This document shows positions 10,154-19,534 of a stretch of DNA of 64,000 nucleotides, piece by piece. The notes under the pieces are model-generated. The model was not told where the DNA came from. It ran no database searches and was given only the letters and a program-made list of their open reading frames with translations. The position numbers and the translations under genes were made by a program. The DNA is taken from assembly GCF_010015585.1 (NCBI RefSeq), contig NW_022985068.1, positions 436,106-500,105 of the forward strand, given 5' to 3'. Within the stretch, counting starts at the first letter, position 1. The number at the start of each line of letters is the position of its first letter. Source of the DNA: Eremomyces bilateralis CBS 781.70 (Eukaryota; Ascomycota; Dothideomycetes; Eremomycetales; Eremomycetaceae).

Positions 10154-13100
10154 TTACCAACCCCTTCTCCTCCCCCTATACTCCATGCTCACTTCCTTCT
10201 GCCGAGCCTTCGACGTCTCCCGCTTCTTCCGTTTCATTCGCTCATGGGCCTCAGGATCATTCACCGCATCCAACTTCCGCTTGACTCTCCTCTCCTCTCG
10301 CCTCTGGGCCGCCGCCTCCTTCGCCTTCTGATAATGTCTCACATACTCCGTCGTCCCAAGCTTCTTCTGCAACCCGCTCATGATGCCCTGGCTGGTATTG
10401 ATGGTTTCCGTCAGGAGTTGGTTGTACGTGACGTTCAAAGATTTTGCTTTCGGTTGGCTGGGGTCCGTCATGTTGTAGAGCGATGGGAGGAAGACATGGA
10501 TGGATTCGGAAAGGACATCTTTGTCGAGCGTCTCACATAGAGATGCCATTAGGTCGATCGCGGCCTTCTTCACCCGGATGGTTGGGAGTAGTCCTCCTGG
10601 TCCTTCTCTGCGGACAACGTAGGCGAGGCGCGAGAATATCAGACTTGCGCCTGGGATACTCCTGCTAGCCTGCTCGACTTCCTCGGACTCCGACTCATCG
10701 TTTTCTAATTCTTGCTCTTCTTTTTGCGCCAATGACCGGCGGGAAACGAGAGGGACCTGGGTTTGAGCAACGAGACGGGCAAGAGCCAGCAGATTCCGGG
10801 AGCAGTACTTCAACAGCTCATCGGCTGGCTCAGGCGACTCAAATGCCCTTAGATGTGACTTGGTCAACCCGATGAGCTCGTCGTCACCAAGATCAAACGA
10901 AGGAGCACTCTTTTCCGTGCCCGCCTTTTCGTTCGATACCTTGGTCCGGAAATACTGATCCAGGTATAACCCAATTAGCTTCGCGGCCATCCCCTTGACC
11001 CATTGGTGAGGGAACCAAAGACACTGCTGCATCGCCTCCCACACGGGCTTAGTCTTGGAAGAAAACGCACGCTGAGGAGCAATGGTGCAAAACTTTTCGA
11101 ACGTCTGCAGGGAGAAATAGATGGTTTCCCAGTTGTCGCGATCGGACATCGTCGTAGGATCGCTGAGAAATTCCGCCATCCAACTGAGGAAAGGACCAAC
11201 ATCTCGGTTGTCATCGCCGATGACCTCGAACCACAGAGCCCAGATTTGGAGGGCAGCATGTCGCAAGGCATCGGACTCACTCTGGCTGAGCCAGTCTTGA
11301 AGTAGGCGTACAGTTGTGGACCTCTGCTCGGATTCCGCGCGCTGCATCGCTTCTTTGAGTAGAATTCCTGCCATCGCCCGGCAACTCTCGGACTCGTCGT
11401 TGATGATGACCATCACAAGGGGCACAAAAGCCGACTTGATGACCTGCTGGACTAGGTCCTCTCCAAGCTTCGTCAATACAAGATGCATCAACTCCATCGT
11501 GGATTCTCGACCTTCCTCGTATTGATATTGGAGGTTCTTGACGAGGAACTGAACTTGCTTGGAGAATCGGTCTTTGCTTTGCGGACAATTCGTCAAGAAC
11601 AGGAAGTAGGTCGACCTTGCCATGGCTCGGGTTGACTTTGTCTGGTTCGTGATCATGATTCTCGCCACGGTATCCATGGCTTCGTAGAGCTCAGGCATTA
11701 CCATCTTACGGCCAGTGACGGCTTTGAGCAAGCTGAACATGACACCTTGTCGCTCTGGTTCTTCAATGTCGGTCCGAATACGCTTCAAAATATGCGCAAT
11801 GTGCTTCTCTTTGACCATCACATCTTTTCGGTCCTTCAATACGGCAACAATGAGCTTGAGGGCGGCTTGAGAAAGTTCAGTGCCAGTATTTGGGGCACCC
11901 TCCACGATGCGGACGGCTTCTGCCACGAATACTGGCGCATCGGTGGCGAGTCGTGGAAGGGGGGCCGCGATTATCGATGCTGCAAGTCGCATTGCGGACA
12001 TTTGAACCTCTTCGTGTGATGCCAGAATCGAGTCGCAGATTGGCGGCAGTAATCCGGAAAGATTCTCGGGCGTCTTCAAGTTTGGGTGCTTTTGAAGGAC
12101 GGATCGAAGCAAGTCGAGCCCGAAGCGGACGAGCTTATACAGCAGGGAGGCTCGCCGTGCGCCGGCTGCCTGCTTGGTGGGTTGCTGTAGGATCTCGAAG
12201 CAGAAAATCAAGATGCCTCGGTCTGAGAGTGCGGGATTCTGCATGATACCAAGTCCAATGCGGCGGAGAAATTCGTCCACTTTCCGAATCATGGCCAGCG
12301 GAAGGTTTTCCGTCAGCAATACGCGGAGTGGCTGGATCAGACTTGCGATACTTGACTGCGTGCAAATCTTCGACACAATCTCCATCGCGTCAAAGCTCTT
12401 GTTGCTCTTCACCTCCTTCATTTGACTGATGTAGTCTTCTGATTCCTTCTCCTCTCCGACTGCGCCAAACGTACTGTCCATCATCACGTTGACTAGGTCT
12501 TCAAGACAGTAGTCGAGATCACCAGCGGATATAGTGGGTATCAGTATCACAAGGAGAGTGTGCACTGTGAATGAGAAGACATGGCGTTGATAGCCTCTCT
12601 GAAGAGTGGAGTTGAGACTCTTGATGACAAAGCCAACGGATTGAGGTCCCAATGCGGTGACGATATCCGCAATCGCTTTCCGTGCAGTATCTCGAGTGTC
12701 GGCCGATTTGCTCCGAAGCACCGCGGATACTTCAGAAAGTAGCGAAACCAGCTTCTGTTCGAATTCATCATCCGTTAACAGTTTGATGGTCTTGGCGTAA
12801 CATGGTGCAAGTATCATACGGGACTGAACCGTGTCTTCGTCTTGCTTGTGGAGGAATTGGTATAGTGGCGGTAGAACGCCATCTGTGAGGTCGCGACGGA
12901 ACTTTGTAGGGCTCGTGATTGATTTCGACAAGGCAGTCTCAACGGCGTCGCTCATGTCAACATCCCCGTCAGCAGCATCCTCAGATTTCTTCAACTTTGA
13001 AGCGGAGCGGCTTAGGGAGTCCAAATAAGACGAGATCAGCCGGGTGAGTGTCTTCGTTTTTGCCTCAGGTGCCTTCAAGCGACCGCAATGTTTCTGAAGT

Positions 13101-16100
13101 ATCGCCCGCATCTGAGACCAAGCCAACCATGCCGCAAGCGAGTTGATGGCTATAATAGCCTCAGTGACCAAGTTGTGGTGATTCTCAGCAGTAGTCTTAT
13201 CAAGCACAAAGCTCTCCATGAGTGGAATGAGGACTTGGCTGACAACGAAGGTGGTGAACTGCCCTGTCTGGGCTTGCTCGGCCATACGACGCATGGCTCG
13301 TAGACGCCTATGGTGTTGGATGTGGAGAATGTTGGCGAAAACGGACGCCTCCTCATCGCCATTCATCAGAAGTGGTCCGAGTGAGCTCACACTAGATCCT
13401 GAGGGATACTTGGCGACCATTACTCCAAGCAAGCCAACAAATTCTGCGCGGACTTGCTCATCATGGGCCCGAAGGCCTTTGATGAGGTCTGGAAGGATAA
13501 CGCTCTCGACCTGGCATTTATAGGCAGCACATTCTTCCTCTGATTTGGTGCCTGAGACTTCAATGAATCGTCGTACGGTGAGTGAAGCGCTGGCTCGGAT
13601 AGATAGCTCATCGGGAACTTTCAGAAAGTGGAGTGCATTGTAAAGGATTGGAAGCCATTGTAATGTGGTCAATGAGGAATACAGAGTCTCGTTGACTTGA
13701 TGGTACGCTCCGAGTCTTTTGGTGAAATCCGGTTCGCTCAAGTTCCGGTACTCCACACTGTTTAGCTCGCGGCATATAGTGCTGATTCCTGCCAGGGAAT
13801 CATTGATTTGAGATAGATCATCCACCACGTCGCACAGAAGCAGTCGTATTTCGGGCTTTCCTGGGTCACCGAAGATGGAGGAAATGATACGATATAGCCG
13901 TTCAAACTCATCGGAAGCTGCATCCATCTGAGTCCGGGGAATGAAATGGTGTAGAATCCTCAGCAGATCCGTCTTGACCTTCTGATTCAGTTGTCCTTTC
14001 GGCTGTTCCAGCAGACTTGACACCAGCATAACTAGCTTTTCGGCGCTCTTTTGGGTGCGGACCAAGCCCGAGAATGTGACGAGCGTGCTTAGACTTGCCT
14101 CCAAGACCGGCTGCTCGGATCCCTTCTCGATAATCGCAGCAATGGAATCGAGCGCGTAGTCAACATCGCGAAGCAGTGATTCCTGGATCGTTTGGCTTTG
14201 CAAGCCGCTTTCGGAGGCGAGTTCGGCTAGGCCGTCCAAAACTTGAGAAAGGACAAACACTTGCACTTCGGCCTTCGCGTTCGGGGTTGTCAAGCAGTCA
14301 ACAACACTTTTCAGCATGCTGGGATATTCCTGAGAGAGGAAGCACGCCGTTGCTGAGTTGCCGTAGAATAGTCCGACAAGTTGCAATAGACCCGAGACAG
14401 CCTGAGCTTGTTCGCCCGCGAAACTGACATCTCTATCAAACACAGCGGTGCTGAGAATGATAGGAACATATTTGGTCCAGTCGATTCCAGTTCCATGCTC
14501 GAACAACATCGCCAAGCATTTGTATGAAATACTGCGTACAACCTTTTGCCTCTCCGGGGATGCCGCGTTGTTTGATGATGAAGGGTAAGATCTGAGGAGG
14601 CAGTAAAGAATTGGCTCAACAACATCCGCTGCAACTGACTCCGCCGACGATCCAAGGAAAGCCAGCAGATCCCTCAGCATTGTGAGCACGCCTTGCTGCC
14701 GTCGTATGTCTAGAACGTCCTCGTTGAGCACATCTTGGTCCACATCGTCACCTTGGAACAACTTGACGTCTCTCAAGGGGCCAAAGCAAATCCGAATGTA
14801 CTCCAGCAAATCTTCGGCCGGAAATCTCGTCAATGCGCCAAATATGGCACGTCGTTTGTTTTCCGGACGGTTGGCAGCACTGCGCGTTCCTGATTTGGTG
14901 ATGGCTTTTCCGTAAAGTAGCCGGAGCACTATCGGCATAACCACAGGTCGATCTGTGGGCTGCAGAGCGGAGTCGTCGTCGACGTTTCCCAGGAAGATGG
15001 TGATGCGATCCTTAAACTTGGCATCGTCAATGAGGTCAAAGAGTGCCTCTTGATACTTCAGTAAGCTTGGTGATTTCCAGGTCATCAGAGCCTTCATTGC
15101 GCTTCGTTGGATGTCGGAATCTCCAACCGTGAGAAGTGTTGATAGAGCTCCGTGAACTTCGGACGATTGGTACAACGCTTTCGGATTTTTGAATTTACTG
15201 AAGAGTGAGAGGAGCGACTTCCGTTCCTTGACATCCAGAGTAATGTCCAAGGAATCCTGCTCCTGCTCAGCTTCGTCATCTTGAGTGATTTCGTCTGCGT
15301 TCACTTGGGACAGAGTCTCGGTCCATTTCATCAGGAAAGGGACCAATTCTCGCGACCTCTTCTCAGCCATATGCGGTACTGCATTGAAAACTCGCAAGGC
15401 TTGTTCTTGGCGCGAGATGGTTGAATCGGGGTTGATGTCATGCGCTTGTTTGAAAATGGTTCGAAGGTGTTCTTCGGCGTGCTTCTCCTGGTGAAAGGAC
15501 TTTTCGAACGATTTGACGGTCCTCTCGAGAAACGTATTCCCATGATGCGGGAGGATCCAATCGTCTTCTTGTTCTTCATCTTCATCTGGTTCGGCCTCAA
15601 TAGCGTTGCCCTGGTCCGGCCCTCGCAGCCACTCAAATGAGATCTGCGATACCACAAGCTCTCCCTCTTTCGATTCGACGATTGCTCTCAAAGTTTTGAG
15701 AATGTCTTCCCATATAGGGGCGAAATGGACAGTCAACAGTCCGAAGCAGTAGGCAGGAATACAGACTTTGAGAAGGGGATGTGAGGAGGCGGCGCTGTAC
15801 AAAGTAGCCAGCTTTCGTATTGGAATTCCGACAGCTCTACCTGTATCGATCGAGACAGGAGCGGATTCGATGGATTGTAGAGCATCAATGATTGGAACGA
15901 GAGGGGTTTCGCCCGCACAAAGCAGTCCCAGTGTATCGAGACAACAGTTGCGTAGCGAACGAGATGGTGCTGACAAGGCCATCTTCATAGAATCTGCCAA
16001 TCGATCGACCTGGGCTTCGGTGAGATCACTCAAGCGGCAACCGCTTCGGCAGCGCATGCTCATTGCTTCCCAGAATGCAGGTGCGAATGCAACGCTGGGC

Positions 16101-17860
16101 GCCATTTCACAAATGGAGGCCCAATCATCGTGAGGAGTGGAGGAATCCGCCGATAAAAGGCATTTGTGAGCGTTGCCAAGAGAGAACAAACGTAAATCCG
16201 AACGCATCGAATCTTTAGTGTGCTTGAGGGTTCGAAGCAACAGGTTTCGAAGGGTCTTCGTCAAATGCTTCTCGATATCCAGATTTAGTCGTTGCTGAGA
16301 GGGGAGCTCGAGGAATACATTGCAGAGCCAAAGTTGAGATTGAAATGATGGATCGTCAGTCTCAGCTGAGCAAAGGGTATTGAAGAAAGAGCACATCCTA
16401 TTCTTCCACGCTTGTGGAATGACAATAGGCCGCCCTTGACCGCTTAATCTCGGTAGGATATTAAGCAACGAGGAGCAAATCCCTGTCTCGTAGGCGTTCC
16501 ATTGCTCGGTGACGAATCGTTGAAATAGAGCAAGCAAGAAACCGTCGAATCGTTCAATGCCGAACTTTGCAAAGAACTCGCAGAATGCAACAAAGTATGC
16601 TGCCCATGGCTCGCGGATCAAACGGTCTAGCTGCTTCGATCGTATCAACATGACGTCCAATGGACAGCGTTGCAACGCGAGAACCGAAAGACCGAGGACA
16701 TCCGGTGCAATATCCGCGTGGTTTACACCATTGCCCTCGACAAACGACATCGAGAGATCGATGCATTGAAAGACACCTTTCCAGTCAACCTCCGAACGAT
16801 CGCGGCAGACGGAGATTGCGGAAAATAGCAAGTTGACAAGGAATTTCCATTGGGTCAAGGTGAATTCTTTTGCTTGCGCAATTTCCAGGATGACGCTGAT
16901 CAGTGAGGCATGTGCCTCCGCACAGAGTTCGGGTGATATCTCCACAAAGATTCCGGAAATGATGTCGGTCATCAAGTGCGTGCGGAAGGTGTCAGTTGAC
17001 AACTCGACGGCAACAGTCACCAACTCATGTAGAATAGTGGGACCGTTAAGATGGACTCTGTCCTGTATGCCCTTGATAGACTCGACATAGAGGACAATTA
17101 GACCGCCTTGGAAGGTTTTTGACGGTGGGTCAGCCTCGGCAGCTGACTCAAGAGAGTGTTGAACTATGGCATTCAGAGCTTTGTGCTCCTCTTTGCGACT
17201 AGAAGCAGCTTTTCGAATGAGAAAACTCAGAGCTTCTGCAGCAAATCGAGAGAGGAACGGTTTCTCATGAGACGCGCCAAGTAGGGGTTCCATGAGGTCA
17301 AAGACAGTCTTGATATCCTCGATAAGGACCCTAAAGAGGAATTTGAACAGCCAAGCAAGGCACATAAAGCTCCACTCAATGACTTCAACAGCATTGTGAC
17401 GGAGCACAAGTCCAGCAACCGCATTCACGGTCGTTGGGAAGTACTTTTCGAATCTGACTCCCAAATCCCGGGCAAAGCTAGAGACTAGGGAAAGCAATGG
17501 TTCAAGAGATAAGGTGTCTCCTAGACCAATATGCTCGAGGAGCAGCTCGTGTATCTCTTTTTCATGATGGAGAATCTGGGGTAGTGTCTGGGATAGAGGT
17601 CGAACTTTCTGAGAAAAGTTTGTGAAGTTTCCGGAAAGATTTATATCTTCCCATCGTTCGAGAGAAGTCCTGAAGTAAGAACTGGTGTCATCAGAGTCAA
17701 TTTCCAACCGCTCATTTCGGGTGGATCGGATGGGATCGATGCTGATGTTCGCAATGCGTCTTGTAAAACTCTGAAACCGGTGACGGTTGCCATTTCCATG
17801 CTCTTTCTTTTCGCGGATTTTACTCTTCGGGCGAGACAGCCGCTTGGTTTTTGGAGGCAT
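10154..17860 (-). CDS. UTP20: UTP20 (DRIM), U3 snoRNP / SSU processome component
   Basis: Giant HEAT-repeat protein of the 90S pre-ribosome/SSU processome, needed for 18S rRNA processing in the nucleolus. One uninterrupted 2568-codon frame, close to yeast Utp20 (about 2490 aa). The N terminus is basic (MPPKTKRLSRPKSKIREKKE). The middle holds the DRIM-domain region, for example KERKSLLSLFSKFKNPKALY followed by FPAEDLLEYIRICFGPLRDV. A conserved late block reads RTDIEEPERQGVMFSLLKAV and GRESTMELMHLVLTKLGED. The C terminus is an Arg/Lys-rich coiled segment (REERRVKRKLDAVNDPEAHE) suited to nucleolar or RNA binding. No intron is needed anywhere, which is notable for a 7.7-kb fungal gene. The start ATG at 17860 gives the conserved basic N terminus. 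Confidence 0.96.
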   Translation of the reverse strand: MPPKTKRLSRPKSKIREKKEHGNGNRHRFQSFTRRIANISIDPIRSTRNERLEIDSDDTSSYFRTSLERWEDINLSGNFTNFSQKVRPLSQTLPQILHHEKEIHELLLEHIGLGDTLSLEPLLSLVSSFARDLGVRFEKYFPTTVNAVAGLVLRHNAVEVIEWSFMCLAWLFKFLFRVLIEDIKTVFDLMEPLLGASHEKPFLSRFAAEALSFLIRKAASSRKEEHKALNAIVQHSLESAAEADPPSKTFQGGLIVLYVESIKGIQDRVHLNGPTILHELVTVAVELSTDTFRTHLMTDIISGIFVEISPELCAEAHASLISVILEIAQAKEFTLTQWKFLVNLLFSAISVCRDRSEVDWKGVFQCIDLSMSFVEGNGVNHADIAPDVLGLSVLALQRCPLDVMLIRSKQLDRLIREPWAAYFVAFCEFFAKFGIERFDGFLLALFQRFVTEQWNAYETGICSSLLNILPRLSGQGRPIVIPQAWKNRMCSFFNTLCSAETDDPSFQSQLWLCNVFLELPSQQRLNLDIEKHLTKTLRNLLLRTLKHTKDSMRSDLRLFSLGNAHKCLLSADSSTPHDDWASICEMAPSVAFAPAFWEAMSMRCRSGCRLSDLTEAQVDRLADSMKMALSAPSRSLRNCCLDTLGLLCAGETPLVPIIDALQSIESAPVSIDTGRAVGIPIRKLATLYSAASSHPLLKVCIPAYCFGLLTVHFAPIWEDILKTLRAIVESKEGELVVSQISFEWLRGPDQGNAIEAEPDEDEEQEDDWILPHHGNTFLERTVKSFEKSFHQEKHAEEHLRTIFKQAHDINPDSTISRQEQALRVFNAVPHMAEKRSRELVPFLMKWTETLSQVNADEITQDDEAEQEQDSLDITLDVKERKSLLSLFSKFKNPKALYQSSEVHGALSTLLTVGDSDIQRSAMKALMTWKSPSLLKYQEALFDLIDDAKFKDRITIFLGNVDDDSALQPTDRPVVMPIVLRLLYGKAITKSGTRSAANRPENKRRAIFGALTRFPAEDLLEYIRICFGPLRDVKLFQGDDVDQDVLNEDVLDIRRQQGVLTMLRDLLAFLGSSAESVAADVVEPILYCLLRSYPSSSNNAASPERQKVVRSISYKCLAMLFEHGTGIDWTKYVPIILSTAVFDRDVSFAGEQAQAVSGLLQLVGLFYGNSATACFLSQEYPSMLKSVVDCLTTPNAKAEVQVFVLSQVLDGLAELASESGLQSQTIQESLLRDVDYALDSIAAIIEKGSEQPVLEASLSTLVTFSGLVRTQKSAEKLVMLVSSLLEQPKGQLNQKVKTDLLRILHHFIPRTQMDAASDEFERLYRIISSIFGDPGKPEIRLLLCDVVDDLSQINDSLAGISTICRELNSVEYRNLSEPDFTKRLGAYHQVNETLYSSLTTLQWLPILYNALHFLKVPDELSIRASASLTVRRFIEVSGTKSEEECAAYKCQVESVILPDLIKGLRAHDEQVRAEFVGLLGVMVAKYPSGSSVSSLGPLLMNGDEEASVFANILHIQHHRRLRAMRRMAEQAQTGQFTTFVVSQVLIPLMESFVLDKTTAENHHNLVTEAIIAINSLAAWLAWSQMRAILQKHCGRLKAPEAKTKTLTRLISSYLDSLSRSASKLKKSEDAADGDVDMSDAVETALSKSITSPTKFRRDLTDGVLPPLYQFLHKQDEDTVQSRMILAPCYAKTIKLLTDDEFEQKLVSLLSEVSAVLRSKSADTRDTARKAIADIVTALGPQSVGFVIKSLNSTLQRGYQRHVFSFTVHTLLVILIPTISAGDLDYCLEDLVNVMMDSTFGAVGEEKESEDYISQMKEVKSNKSFDAMEIVSKICTQSSIASLIQPLRVLLTENLPLAMIRKVDEFLRRIGLGIMQNPALSDRGILIFCFEILQQPTKQAAGARRASLLYKLVRFGLDLLRSVLQKHPNLKTPENLSGLLPPICDSILASHEEVQMSAMRLAASIIAAPLPRLATDAPVFVAEAVRIVEGAPNTGTELSQAALKLIVAVLKDRKDVMVKEKHIAHILKRIRTDIEEPERQGVMFSLLKAVTGRKMVMPELYEAMDTVARIMITNQTKSTRAMARSTYFLFLTNCPQSKDRFSKQVQFLVKNLQYQYEEGRESTMELMHLVLTKLGEDLVQQVIKSAFVPLVMVIINDESESCRAMAGILLKEAMQRAESEQRSTTVRLLQDWLSQSESDALRHAALQIWALWFEVIGDDNRDVGPFLSWMAEFLSDPTTMSDRDNWETIYFSLQTFEKFCTIAPQRAFSSKTKPVWEAMQQCLWFPHQWVKGMAAKLIGLYLDQYFRTKVSNEKAGTEKSAPSFDLGDDELIGLTKSHLRAFESPEPADELLKYCSRNLLALARLVAQTQVPLVSRRSLAQKEEQELENDESESEEVEQASRSIPGASLIFSRLAYVVRREGPGGLLPTIRVKKAAIDLMASLCETLDKDVLSESIHVFLPSLYNMTDPSQPKAKSLNVTYNQLLTETINTSQGIMSGLQKKLGTTEYVRHYQKAKEAAAQRREERRVKRKLDAVNDPEAHERMKRKKRETSKARQKEVSMEYRGRRRGW

Positions 17861-17954
17861 GGCTCCGGATATTGTGGTCGAATATTATGATTTTTGATCG
17901 TTGAACATCATCCATTGAAGAGGCGTGGAAAAAAAGTTGATACTCCAGCAATTT

Positions 17955-17960
17955 CACGTG
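17955..17960. promoter_or_regulatory. CACGTG (E-box) upstream of UTP20
   Basis: Perfect bHLH-type palindrome 95 bp before the UTP20 start codon. The binding factor is not known; functional meaning is inferred from position only. Confidence 0.35.
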
Positions 17961-18215
17961 ATATGGCGGTGAACTTTCACCCGGCGGACTGTATAAGCCA
18001 GACCGTAGTTTGGGTGTTATCTTCTCGACTTTTTTCTCATCCAACTTTTTCTCATCAATTACTTATTCACCTAGAGTTTAGACGTCGAGGACGCATTTTG
18101 AATGTTCCTGTCTCGAGGTTATATTAGCTGGGGAGAGCATTGACTACGGTCTACCTATCGAAAGAAGCGCTGCCACTTTCTATGGGTAGTGTCTCCGTTG
18201 GATGGGCACATTCTT

Positions 18216-18243
18216 CCGACTTCTCGACTTCTCGACTTCTCGC
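18216..18243. repeat. Short TTCTCGAC tandem repeat
   Basis: Three near-perfect 8-bp units in a row in non-coding sequence. A similar TTCTCGAC also occurs about 190 bp to the left. Confidence 0.7.
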
Positions 18244-19534
18244 CGAACTAGATCTATCGTAATGATTGACTGTAGTCCCACGGATGGAGCATGAGCGGAA
18301 CCTCCAACTATTGGCAGACGGCGAACTATCTCTCGTATGAGAAGACGGGCTTGCCCGTCAAGGGAACTCTGCAGTTTCTGGTGTGGATGCGTTTAATGTA
18401 CTGGTCGGTTTGGATGATATTATTGCCGCATGCCGGCACCGCGATTCGACCCACCAGGCGATCGGCTAGATTATGTGCTACAATTCGGTCGCCTAGTTTG
18501 TCTGGAGAGCATATGTTGGTACATCATCTCGATCGCTCGGATCTGTTTCCGATACGGTAAGATAAATGAAATTGGCTGACCACTCCCATTCTAATGTCCC
18601 CAGCTGCAGGAACGGGCAGATGAGGTATGGAAGTACAATATCGCTAAATATATTTTCATCATTCGATTAACAGGGATTGGAGATTCAGTTAGGTTGAGTA
18701 CCATGTACCCACCTAGGTTCGCCGAGCCACTCAGCTTTGCATTGCCTCATGCCTTGTTGTCTATTTGACCGCTTGCGAAGGGTTGCTTGGATTCAAATAC
18801 CTCTCAACTACTTTTATTTATTATTCAACCTAGTCCAAGTCTTCCAGAGCTTTATCGACGCTGAGTGAGTTATAATATCTCTATGACCCTGCCGAGGTAC
18901 CTCATTTTCTATTATACTTGCGCGCCGGCGTCAGATATATTGGCCTTAAGCCAGGCTTCAAATTGAATGCTAACATCCACGTTCATTGAGCAAATCGGAT
19001 CACGGCAGAAACACCAGCATCACTTCACCCTATACCAGGTGCAGCTTGTACTTCGTCTTAGCGTTCACGGTGAAGCGACGATGGCCACACTCGGGGGCTA
19101 CTCCTAGCATCGTGATGTTGGGTTTATAGGGTTTTGCGCCGGGTCACTCGGCGCCTTGAGGTCCTTTAAACTAACCAGACCTGTCGGCTCATCAGCCGAG
19201 AATAGCATCTAATACTGCCCAAGGCCTGGAAACCAATTAGGGATTCCTTCTTCAGAAAAGTACTTAATATAAACCCAATAATGGACCGCATTATCAGCTC
19301 GAGCACATGAAGGCCTATGGAAGAGCTGCGGCGAAGAGGTAGAAGATGTGATTACTCAAGGTAGAGTCAATCAATCTATGATTGCTAAGGCATCATATGA
19401 GAGCCAGGGGCGGAAGAGGAGCCATGCCATATATTCCTACTCATGTCACTCCATATGTGCAGTGCTATTCTAGCTTTCTCTATCGTCAAGTCTTTCGTTT
19501 CAGTCACTCTTTTACAGTCATTCATTTTGCCATC

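Larger units (their letters stand above)
17861..19534. other. Spacer between UTP20 and the SURNod19-like gene
   Basis: 1.67 kb without a supported gene. It starts with the UTP20 promoter, which has a CACGTG palindrome at 17955-17960, about 95 bp upstream of the ATG. It also holds a short TTCTCGAC tandem repeat, then AT-rich sequence. An 89-codon plus frame (18291-18560) has no recognisable domain. The final 150 bp are presumably the promoter and 5' UTR of the secreted protein. Confidence 0.5.

Noticed and set aside
18291-18560. 89-codon plus-strand frame in the UTP20 spacer
   Set aside because: No motif, no splice context, surrounded by AT-rich non-coding sequence.
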